Positions 57,808-64,000 of a DNA stretch of 64,000 nt are shown here, piece after piece. The position numbers and the translations under genes were made by a program. Within the stretch, counting starts at the first letter, position 1. Each line of letters starts with the position of its first letter. Source of the DNA: DATBLE01 sp050258035. Lineage in GTDB: Bacteria; Actinomycetota; Thermoleophilia; Gaiellales; Gaiellaceae. The stretch spans positions 1-64,000 of the forward strand of contig JBLMYA010000056.1 of assembly GCA_050258035.1 (NCBI GenBank). The letters run 5' to 3'. Under the pieces are notes generated by a model. That model did not search any database. It saw only the letters and a list, made by a program, of their open reading frames with translations, and had not been told where the DNA came from.

Positions 57808-59160
57808 GTGCTGAGCCGTGTGCCGTGGTGGCTGGAAGAGGCACCGCCCGACCCCGAGGCGGAGCCGCTCGCCGGCGATGCCGAGGCCGACGTCGCTATC
57901 GTCGGCGGCGGCTACACGGGCCTCTGGGCCGCGCTCGAGCTGAGGCGCCGGGACCCGGCGCTGCGGGTCACCGTGCTGGAGGCGGAGCACGTCGGCTACG
58001 GGCCGAGCGGTCGGAACGGCGGCTTCCTGGAGACGTACTGGTGCGCGTTGCCGCGCGTGCGCTCGCGGCTCGGCGACGAGGCTGCGCTGGTGCTCGCCCG
58101 TTCCTCGGAAGGGGCGATCGCCGCCGTCGAGGCGCTCGACGAGGACGTCTGGCTCCGTCGCGGCGGGATGCTGGAGGTCTCCACCACGCCTGCGCAGGAC
58201 GCTGCGGTGGAAGAGGCGGTGCGGGTCGCGGCCGAGCTGGGCGTGCCCGAGCGGGCTCTGCCCGTCGAGCCCGGGATCTCGCCCGTCTTCCGGCGCGGCG
58301 TTCGCTTCCCGGACGCGGCCACCGTGCAGCCGGGCCGGCTCGTCCGAGCCCTGCGGCGAGCGGCGCTCACCGCGGGGGTCGTCCTGCACGAGCGCTCCCG
58401 CGCGACCTCGATCCGCCCCGGCGAGGTCGTCACCGTCGACGGGCGGCTCCGTGCCCCGGAGGTCGTCGTCGCCGCCAACGCGTGGATGAGCGGCTGGCGC
58501 CCGGCGAGCGGGACGTTGACGCCGTTCGGGAGCTACGTTGTCCTCACGGAGCCGGTTCCCGAGCTGCTCGCCGAGATCGGGTGGACGGCCGGCGAAGCGA
58601 TCGCGGACGCCCGGATGTTCCTGCACTACTCCCGGACGACCGCCGACGGCCGCGTGCTGATGGGCTCCGCGTCCGGTCCGATCGGGCAAAGCGGCAGGAT
58701 CGACGCCCGGTTCTTCGACGACGTCGCGACGGTCGCGCGCGCCGAGCAGGGGCTGCGCAGGCTGCTGCCCGGCCTCGCCGCGGCCCGGGTCGAGCGCGCG
58801 TGGGGCGGCCCGATCGACGTCTCGAGCGACCAGCTGCCGTTCTTCCTGACCGTCCCGGGCACGCGGATCCACTACGGCGCGGGCTACTCGGGGAACGGCG
58901 TCGGGCCGAGCTGGATCGGCGGGCAGATCCTCGCCTCCCTCGTTCTCGGCTCGGACGACCAGTGGACGCGCCTGCCGCTGACGGGGCGCGTGCCGCCGCG
59001 TCTCCCGCCCGAGCCCGTCAGGCATCTCGGCGGCGCCGTCGTTCGCCGCGCGATCCTCTCGGTCGAGGCGGCCGACGAGGAGGGCCGCCGACCGCCGCTC
59101 CTCGCACGCGTCGTCGCCGCGCTCCCGCGCCTGCTGGGCCTCCGCATCGGTACCCGTTAG
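57808..59160 (+). CDS. FAD-dependent amine oxidoreductase (PuuB/OrdL-like)
   Basis: 450 aa. N-terminal VPWWLEEAPPD then the dinucleotide motif VAIVGGGYTGLWAALEL at 29-45; GYGPSGRNGGFLETYW near 62-77 and the C-terminal HYGAGYSGNGVGPSWIGG motif are typical of the gamma-glutamylputrescine oxidase/OrdL group of DAO-fold enzymes. A C-terminal extension after residue 410 is unassigned. GTG 57808 or GTG 57820 could start it. It fits the polyamine theme: oxidative release of an amine from a polyamine derivative. Confidence 0.86.
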   Translation: MLSRVPWWLEEAPPDPEAEPLAGDAEADVAIVGGGYTGLWAALELRRRDPALRVTVLEAEHVGYGPSGRNGGFLETYWCALPRVRSRLGDEAALVLARSSEGAIAAVEALDEDVWLRRGGMLEVSTTPAQDAAVEEAVRVAAELGVPERALPVEPGISPVFRRGVRFPDAATVQPGRLVRALRRAALTAGVVLHERSRATSIRPGEVVTVDGRLRAPEVVVAANAWMSGWRPASGTLTPFGSYVVLTEPVPELLAEIGWTAGEAIADARMFLHYSRTTADGRVLMGSASGPIGQSGRIDARFFDDVATVARAEQGLRRLLPGLAAARVERAWGGPIDVSSDQLPFFLTVPGTRIHYGAGYSGNGVGPSWIGGQILASLVLGSDDQWTRLPLTGRVPPRLPPEPVRHLGGAVVRRAILSVEAADEEGRRPPLLARVVAALPRLLGLRIGTR

Positions 59161-59604
59161 GTGCCGGCAGGCGCATTCGCGCTCGCGCTCGGGGCGGCTG
59201 TGCTGCACGCGTTCTGGAACGTCCTCCTGGCGCGGACGAGAGACTCGCAGGCGGCGACGGTTGCGGCCGCGCTGGCGGGTCGAGGCCGGCGCCTGGAAGT
59301 ACGTCACAGCCAGCGCGGCCCTCGAGCCCGCCTACGTGCTCCTGCTGAGCGCCGCCTTCGCGAGTGCACCCCTGTCGGTCTTCTACCCGATCGCCCGGGG
59401 ACTGGCGCCGGTGCTCGTGCTGGTCGTCGCGGTGCTCGCGCTCGGGGCCGCCACGTCCTGGAACGAGGCGGTCGGAGTGTGCGCGAGACGAGCGTCCTGT
59501 TCGTCACGGCGTTGGCCGCCGTGATGCTGAAGGAGAACGTCTCGGCCTGGCGCGCCGTCGGTGCAGCGACCGTCGCCGCCGGGGTGATCCTGCTTGTCGT
59601 CTAG
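59161..59604 (+). pseudogene. Remnant of an EamA-family transporter
   Basis: Three blocks of EamA-like membrane protein sequence lie in different frames: AFALALGAAVLHAFWNVLLAR from 59161, ACKYV-like GAWKYVTASAALEPAYVLLL and FYPIARGLAPVLVLVVAVLA in a second frame from about 59285, and TSVLFVTALAAVMLKENVSAW back in the first frame from about 59485. Only about 147 codons remain of the usual 290, so internal deletion plus two frameshifts have destroyed it. It starts at the base after the oxidoreductase stop. Confidence 0.75.
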
Positions 59605-59638
59605 ACAGGTAGACGGCTGTCCAGTAGACTAGACGTCT
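59600..59638 (+). promoter_or_regulatory. TAGAC-rich promoter of the HTH-ClpN gene
   Basis: TAGAC occurs five times between 59602 and 59649 (and GTCTA on the other strand), including the palindromes GTCTAGAC (59599-59606) and TAGACGTCTA (59630-59639). TAGACT at 59625-59630 is a probable -10 box 8 bases before ATG 59639. The repeats look like an operator array, perhaps for autoregulation. Confidence 0.5.
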
Positions 59639-60319
59639 ATGACACTAGACGAACAGGTCCTGGCCCAGGCGAAGGAGGCGCGGCAGCGTCTCGTCGATCT
59701 CGAGAGCCGGACCGCACACGAGCGCGTGGACTACCACCACGCGATCAAGAAGCTCCATGCCGCCGGCGGCTCGCTGCGCGAGATCGCCGACGCGCTCGAG
59801 CTATCCCACCAGCGGGTTCACCAGATCGTCGACGGTCCCGGCGGGCCGGCCGGCCGGAGCTGGGTCGAATGGCGGACGCGGCGCCAGGGGCGGCACCGGG
59901 GTCGCGACCGCCGCTCCTTCGTCGCCCGCTTCGACGACGCCGCCCGCGAGGTGATGGTCGACGCCCAGAAGGAGGCCGACTCCCTGAAGCATCCGTACCT
60001 CGGCACCGAACACCTCATGTTGGCCCTCGCCGAGCGCGGAATCGAGGGCGTCTCCCACGACGACGCCCGCGCCCGGGTGGTGGAGCGGGTCGGGGAAGGG
60101 GACGAGCAGTGGATCGCCGGATTGCCGCGCCCGTTCACGCCGCGGGCGAAGCGCGTCCTCGAGACCGCGCTCAACGGCGCCGTCGACGCGGGTCGCGAGC
60201 AGTTCGGTCCAGACGACATCCTCTTGGCTCTCGTCTCGGACTCACGCGGGGTCGGCGGAGAGGTCCTGCGCGGGCTCGGCGTCACAGCCGAGCGGCTGCG
60301 CGGGCAGCACGCCCGGTAG
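59639..60319 (+). CDS. HTH-Clp N-domain fusion protein
   Basis: 226 aa. An N-terminal coiled/helical lead (LAQAKEARQRLVDLESRTAHE) leads into a helix-turn-helix at 43-65 (GSLREIADALELSHQRVHQIVDG). A basic linker (RRQGRHRGRDRRS) is followed by two Clp N-terminal repeats: FDDAAREVMVDAQKEADSLK..YLGTEHLMLALAE (98-132) and FTPRAKRVLETALNGAV..FGPDDILLALV (about 165-200). No ATPase domain. It could be a regulator that reads misfolded or arginine-marked proteins through the ClpN module, or an adaptor tied to DNA. Its 3' end overlaps the cyclodeaminase-like gene by 38 bp. Confidence 0.82.
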   Translation: MTLDEQVLAQAKEARQRLVDLESRTAHERVDYHHAIKKLHAAGGSLREIADALELSHQRVHQIVDGPGGPAGRSWVEWRTRRQGRHRGRDRRSFVARFDDAAREVMVDAQKEADSLKHPYLGTEHLMLALAERGIEGVSHDDARARVVERVGEGDEQWIAGLPRPFTPRAKRVLETALNGAVDAGREQFGPDDILLALVSDSRGVGGEVLRGLGVTAERLRGQHAR

Positions 60320-60818
60320 CCGACGCGGCCGCGCCGCCGCCACCGTTCACCTGGACGAGCATGGCGGCGGCGCGGGCCCCCGCCTCGGCGAGCAGCACGC
60401 CGGCCCTCGCATCCCCTCGGGCTGCGCTGTCGGTCGCGAACGCGGCCTCCGCGGCGAGTTCGGCCGTGTCCGCGGCGAGCTCGGCCATGCGGAGCGGGAG
60501 CTCGACCGTCCGCGCCCTCGCCTCGGCCGAGTGGGTGGCGAGGAAATCGCGGTAGGCGTCCGCGTCGGCGGCGCCGAGGGGCGCGAGCTCGGCCAAGAGC
60601 TCCTCCGCCCTGGTGACCAGGTCGTTCCGGCCGGCCACACGTGCGGTCAGGAGCGCGAGCCCGGCCGCCAGCTCGAGCGTTCGGACGATCGCGGGACCGG
60701 CGGCGAGCGGCGTTTCGGTCAAGGCAAGAGCGAATGATGGAGGACCACCCTCCCGGGCGCCCAGGCGAGACCGCGCTCTCGCCGGAGCGCAAGAACGATC
60801 CCGCCACTCGCCCACCAA
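60282..60818 (-). CDS. Cyclodeaminase/cyclohydrolase-family protein (FchA-like), start uncertain
   Basis: 178 aa from GTG 60818, or about 145 aa from a TTG near 60722. The helical body (LELAAGLALLTARVAGRN, AELLAELAPLGAADADAYRDFL, LPLRMAELAADTAELAAEA, AARGDARAGVLLAEAGARAAAMLVQVN) fits the formimino-THF cyclodeaminase/methenyl-THF cyclohydrolase family. The usual N-terminal PxPGGGS loop reads ETPLAAGPAI, so the active-site glycine-rich loop is degenerate. Directly downstream of formate-THF ligase, which supports a folate role. Confidence 0.65.
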   Translation of the reverse strand: MVGEWRDRSCAPARARSRLGAREGGPPSFALALTETPLAAGPAIVRTLELAAGLALLTARVAGRNDLVTRAEELLAELAPLGAADADAYRDFLATHSAEARARTVELPLRMAELAADTAELAAEAAFATDSAARGDARAGVLLAEAGARAAAMLVQVNGGGGAAASATGRAARAAARL

Positions 60819-60854
60819 GGGCTCGCGGGGGGAACCGGCTGCTCCTTCCCGCGC

Positions 60855-62525
60855 TCAGAAGAGGCCAACGGTGCGGCCGTTCTCGTCGATGTCGACGTTG
60901 AACGCGGCCGGCGTGGCCGACAGCCCCGGCATCGTCTGCATGTCGCCGCAGAGCGCCACGAGCCAGCCTGCGCCGGTGTAGGCCCGCACCGCCCGCACCG
61001 GCACCGTGAAGCCCGTCGGCGCACCGGCGAGCGCGGGGTCGTGCGAGAGGGAGAGGTGCGTCTTCGCCATGCAGATCGGCACCGTGCCGAGACCCTGCTC
61101 GGTGAATCGCCTCACGTCGTTCTCCGCCGCGGGCAGCAGGAAGATCCCGTCGGCCCCGTAGACGCGCTTGGCGATCGCCTCGATCTTCGCGGTGATCGCC
61201 GCGTCCAGCGGGTACACCGGCTCGAAGGCGTTCGGCTTCTCCGCTGCGTCGACGACCGCCTCCGCGAGGTCGCGGGCGCCGTCGCCTCCGTCCTCGAACG
61301 CCGAGTTGACCGCCGCCGAGTGCGCGCCGAGCTCGAGTGCCAGCCGCCGCACGGTGGCGATCTCCTCGTCGGTGTCGCCCGGCATGCGGTTGACCGCGAC
61401 GACGGCGTTGAGGCCGAACTCGCGGATGATCCCGATGTGGCGCGCGAGGTTCGGGGCGCCGCGCACGATCGCCTCGACGCCTCCGTCCGGGTCGTCGCCG
61501 TGGTGCTTCAGGGCACGGGCGGTCGCGACGAGGACGATCGCGCTCGGGGCGATGTTCCCGACCCGGCAGACGATGTCGAGGAACTTCTCCATCCCCATGT
61601 CGGAGCCGAAGCCCGACTCGGTGATCACGTAGTCGCCGAGCTTGAGGCCGACGAGGTCGGCGACCAGCGACGAGTTCCCATGCGCGATATTCGCGAACGG
61701 GCCGCAGTGGACGAACGCCGGTTGCCCCTCGAGCGTCTGGACGAGGTTCGGCTTGATCGCGTCCTTGAGCAGGACCGTCATCGCGCCCGCCGCCTCCAGT
61801 TGCTCGGCGGTGACCGGCTCGCCCTCCCACGTGTAGGCGACGGTGATCGCGCCGAGCCGCTTGCGCAGGTCGAAGAGGTCGCGGGCGACGGCGGTGATCG
61901 CCATCACCTCCGACGCGGCCGTGATGTCGAAGCCGGTCTCGCGGACGTAGCCGTTCGCGCGGCCGCCGAGCCCGAGCACGACCTGGCGGAGCGCGCGGTC
62001 GTTCATGTCCACGCAGCGGCGCCAGCTGACGGTGAGCGGGTCGATCCCCAGCGCGTTCCCGTGGAGGATGTGCGCCTCGAGCATCGCCGAGAGCAGGTTG
62101 TTCGCCGAGCCGACCGCGTGGATGTCGCCGGTGAAGTGGAGGTTGAGGTCCTCCATCGGCACGACCTGCGCGTAGCCGCCGCCGGCCGCGCCGCCCTTGA
62201 TCCCGAAGACGGGCCCGAGCGAGGCCTCGCGTAGGCAGAGCACCGGCCGCTTGCCGATCTTGCCGAGCCCCTGCGTGAGGCTCACTGCGGTCGTCGTCTT
62301 GCCCTCGCCCGCCTTCGTCGGCGTGATCGCGGTGACGCCGATCAGCTTCGCGTTCGGCGTGGCAGCGAGCCGGTCGACGACGGACAGGTCGACCTTCGCT
62401 TTGAACTTCCCGTAGAGCTCGACCTCGTCGTCTTCGAGCCCGATCTCCGCGGCGATCTCGGTGATCGGACGCAGGGTCGCCTGCTGGGCGATCTCCAGGC
62501 TGGAGGGCATCTTCGTCGTCGCCAT
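60855..62525 (-). CDS. fhs: Formate-tetrahydrofolate ligase
   Basis: 556 aa, full length. ATP-dependent formylation of tetrahydrofolate. P-loop TPTKAGEGKTTT at 69-80, LREASLGPVFGIKGGAAGGG near 97-116 (core PVFGIKGGAAGGGYAQV), HFTGDIHAVGSANNLL near 130-145, PAFVHCGPFANIAHGNSS near 277-294 and ESGFGSDMGMEKF near 312-324 are diagnostic. With the cyclodeaminase-like gene it forms a one-carbon unit, able to use formate released by formamidase-type enzymes in the window. Confidence 0.96.
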   Translation of the reverse strand: MATTKMPSSLEIAQQATLRPITEIAAEIGLEDDEVELYGKFKAKVDLSVVDRLAATPNAKLIGVTAITPTKAGEGKTTTAVSLTQGLGKIGKRPVLCLREASLGPVFGIKGGAAGGGYAQVVPMEDLNLHFTGDIHAVGSANNLLSAMLEAHILHGNALGIDPLTVSWRRCVDMNDRALRQVVLGLGGRANGYVRETGFDITAASEVMAITAVARDLFDLRKRLGAITVAYTWEGEPVTAEQLEAAGAMTVLLKDAIKPNLVQTLEGQPAFVHCGPFANIAHGNSSLVADLVGLKLGDYVITESGFGSDMGMEKFLDIVCRVGNIAPSAIVLVATARALKHHGDDPDGGVEAIVRGAPNLARHIGIIREFGLNAVVAVNRMPGDTDEEIATVRRLALELGAHSAAVNSAFEDGGDGARDLAEAVVDAAEKPNAFEPVYPLDAAITAKIEAIAKRVYGADGIFLLPAAENDVRRFTEQGLGTVPICMAKTHLSLSHDPALAGAPTGFTVPVRAVRAYTGAGWLVALCGDMQTMPGLSATPAAFNVDIDENGRTVGLF

Positions 62526-62559
62526 GGCGGACGAAGCCTATCCTCGAAAAGATTGCGCG

Positions 62560-64000
62560 ATGGGAGCTACCTCCGTCGGAGTCGACGTCGGCGGCACGTT
62601 CACCGACCTCGTTGCGATCGCGGGCGGAGCGCTGGTGACCGCGAAGGTTCCGTCCGTCGCCGGTGACGAGGCGCGTGGCGTCGCGGCCGCGCTGGAGGCG
62701 GCCGGCGTGGCGGCCGACGCGGTGGACGTGCTCGCGCACGGGACGACGGTGGCGACGAACGCCCTGCTGGAGCGACGCGGAGCGCGGACGGCCCTCGTCA
62801 CCACGGACGGGTTCCGCGACGTCCTCGAGATCGGCCGACAGAACCGCGCCTCGCTCTACGACCTCGCGGCGCACAAGCCGGTCCCGCTCGTGCCCCGCGA
62901 GCTCCGGTTCACGGTGCGCGAGCGCATGGGGCCGGATGGCGTGCTGGTCCCGCTCGACCCGGGCTCGCTGGAGGAGACGCTGTCGTGGCTGGCGGCCGCC
63001 GGCGTGGAGGCGGTCGCGGTCTGCCTGCTCTTCTCGTTCCTCCACCCGGAGCACGAGCGTGCGGTCGGCGAGGCGATCCGGTCGGCGCTTCCGGCGGTGC
63101 GCGTCTCGCTCTCGTGCGACCTCCTGCGCGAGTTCCGGGAGTACGAGCGCACGTCGACCACGGTCGCGAACGCGTACCTGGCGCCGTCGCTCGCCGCGTA
63201 TCTCGAGCGGATCGAGCCACGGCCGCTCGTCATGCAGTCGTCCGGCGGGGTCGTGGACGTCGGGGCAGCGGTCGAGCGCCCGGCCTCCTGCGTCCTGTCC
63301 GGCCCCGCCGCGGGCGTCGTCGGAGCCGCGTTCGTCGCGGCCGCTGGTGGGTTCGAGAACGTGATCAGCTTCGACATGGGCGGCACGAGCACGGATGTCG
63401 CCTGCGTGCTCGGCGGAGACGTCCAGGTGACGGCCGAGTCGGTCGTCGCCGGCGTACCGATCCGCTTCCCGATGGTGGACGTGCACACCATCGGTGCCGG
63501 CGGGGGATCGGTCGTCTGGCTGGACGAGGGCGGCGCTCTGCGGGTGGGACCGCGCTCGGCCGGGGCTCGTCCCGGCCCCGCCTGCTACGGGCTCGGGGGT
63601 CAGGAGCCGACCGTGACCGATGCGAGCCTCGTCCTCGGCTACCTGGCGGACGGGGCCGTGCTCGGCGGGGAGGTGACGCTCGACCGTCCGCTCGCGGAGC
63701 AGGCGCTGGCGCGACTCCCTGTGGACACCGTGTCACACAAACGTTCCAGCCCCGGTCTCAGAGACTGGGTGGCAAACGGCACGAGTTCGGATCCGGCCGG
63801 GACGGTCGTCGGGGCGGCTCTCGGGGTGATCCGGGTAGCGGAGGCGGAGATGGCGCGGGCCGTCCGCGTCGTCAGCGTCGAGCGCGGGATCGATCCGCGG
63901 GGCCTGGCGCTCATCGCCTTCGGCGGGGCAGGGCCGCTGCACGCCTGCGCGCTCGCGGACGAGCTCGGGATGGAGCGCGTCCTCGTCCCGCTCGCCTCCG
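62560..64000 (+). CDS. Second hydantoinase/oxoprolinase subunit A (3' end beyond window)
   Basis: At least 480 codons from ATG 62560, still open at the window end. Same ATPase motifs as the first HyuA: GVDVGGTFTDLVAI at 7-20, AHGTTVATNALLERRGA near 59-75, LSGPAAGVVGAA near 246-257, FDMGGTSTDVACV near 268-280 and TIGAGGGSVVW near 310-320. Relative to the other HyuA there is an insertion of about 21-25 residues (PVDTVSHKR...NGTSSD) encoded by a palindromic, AT-richer segment at 63718-63786; the frame stays open. Divergent from fhs with 34 bp between start codons. Confidence 0.9.
   Translation, partial: MGATSVGVDVGGTFTDLVAIAGGALVTAKVPSVAGDEARGVAAALEAAGVAADAVDVLAHGTTVATNALLERRGARTALVTTDGFRDVLEIGRQNRASLYDLAAHKPVPLVPRELRFTVRERMGPDGVLVPLDPGSLEETLSWLAAAGVEAVAVCLLFSFLHPEHERAVGEAIRSALPAVRVSLSCDLLREFREYERTSTTVANAYLAPSLAAYLERIEPRPLVMQSSGGVVDVGAAVERPASCVLSGPAAGVVGAAFVAAAGGFENVISFDMGGTSTDVACVLGGDVQVTAESVVAGVPIRFPMVDVHTIGAGGGSVVWLDEGGALRVGPRSAGARPGPACYGLGGQEPTVTDASLVLGYLADGAVLGGEVTLDRPLAEQALARLPVDTVSHKRSSPGLRDWVANGTSSDPAGTVVGAALGVIRVAEAEMARAVRVVSVERGIDPRGLALIAFGGAGPLHACALADELGMERVLVPLAS
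63718..63786. repeat. Palindromic in-frame insertion in second hyuA
   Basis: About 69 bp inserted in frame. The first 60 bases from 63721 have 37 G/C, well below the neighbourhood. It contains a 9-bp stem CCCGGTCTC / GAGACTGGG (63751-63769, one G-T pair, palindromic core GTCTCAGAGAC) and a GTGTCACAC inverted motif at 63730-63738. It adds PVDTVSHKRSSPGLRD and WVANGTSSD to the protein. It looks like a mobile palindromic element that can live inside coding sequence. Confidence 0.55.

Noticed and set aside
59600..59649. Repeated TAGAC considered as a CRISPR-like or satellite repeat
   Set aside because: The unit is five bases with irregular spacing, no spacers and no cas genes; an operator array is the better reading.
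1..64000. tRNA, rRNA, transposase, prophage and integrase genes
   Set aside because: Looked for cloverleaf-like segments, DDE or recombinase motifs and phage genes in gaps and frames; found none that I could support.

Overview
The window is a GC-rich (visibly about 70%) stretch of a bacterial chromosome with strong third-position G/C bias, dense gene packing, many 4-bp ATGA/GTGA gene overlaps, frequent GTG starts and several promoters whose -10 box (TANNNT) sits six bases before the start codon, so that the mRNA would be leaderless. Together with two luciferase-like (F420/FMN) oxidoreductases this fits a high-GC actinobacterium, most plausibly a deep lineage such as Thermoleophilia or Rubrobacteria; this is inference from style, as no rRNA or marker gene is present.

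Almost everything is catabolic: import of amines or amino compounds, and hydrolysis or oxidation of amides, hydantoins, ureides and nitriles. Region by region: (1) 1-4615, a polyamine-type ABC importer, cut at its left end. (2) 4657-7252, a PgdA-like deacetylase/amidohydrolase, a small CxxC protein with a COG0523 GTPase, and a YbaK deacylase. (3) 7264-12307, minus-strand operon CitE-like lyase, MaoC hydratase, MmgE/PrpD and two acyl-CoA dehydrogenases, divergent from (4) 12430-21520, plus-strand operon quinone oxidoreductase, HyuA, HyuB, GntR regulator, LLM oxidoreductase, CaiB CoA-transferase, RidA and PuuE-type deacetylase. (5) 21562-35229, further amide-bond hydrolases (alpha/beta hydrolase, amidase with a tiny AtzG-like partner, dihydropyrimidinase, N-carbamoylsarcosine amidase-like, M20 carbamoylase, nitrilase, cyclase-fold hydrolase) plus a tartrate-dehydrogenase-like enzyme, an aconitase-like enzyme and an alanine-dehydrogenase-like enzyme. 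(6) 35230-35907, a decayed gap with a broken M20 fragment. (7) 35908-43819, formamidase, GAF protein, ketopantoate-reductase-like enzyme, amino acid oxidase, a secreted Calx-beta protein, cupin, M20 carbamoylase and a second LLM enzyme. (8) 43987-59160, two more polyamine-type ABC importers with an aminobutyraldehyde-type dehydrogenase, two class III aminotransferases and an FAD oxidoreductase, a logical uptake/transamination/oxidation route. (9) 59161-64000, a broken EamA gene, an HTH-ClpN fusion protein, one-carbon folate genes and the start of a second HyuA.

The most interesting signal is a repeated operator (core GTCWGAC, flanked by a conserved CCGRAW on one side) found four times, always in promoters: twice in the divergent region between operons (3) and (4), once before the SnoaL gene, once before the nitrilase-cyclase pair. 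It would be the target of the GntR/FCD regulator in operon (4), which would make these scattered units one regulon: ring or amide opening (HyuAB, PuuE-like, nitrilase, cyclase), CoA activation (CaiB), and cleavage of a branched C5-type dicarboxylate to acetyl-CoA and pyruvate (acyl-CoA dehydrogenases, MaoC, CitE). A substituted cyclic imide, hydantoin or lactam that yields a methylsuccinate- or itaconate-like acid would explain the set. This pathway is a hypothesis. Two genes (CitE-like, alanine-dehydrogenase-like) have conserved N-termini that extend upstream of any ATG/GTG/TTG, which raises the possibility of non-standard leaderless starts.
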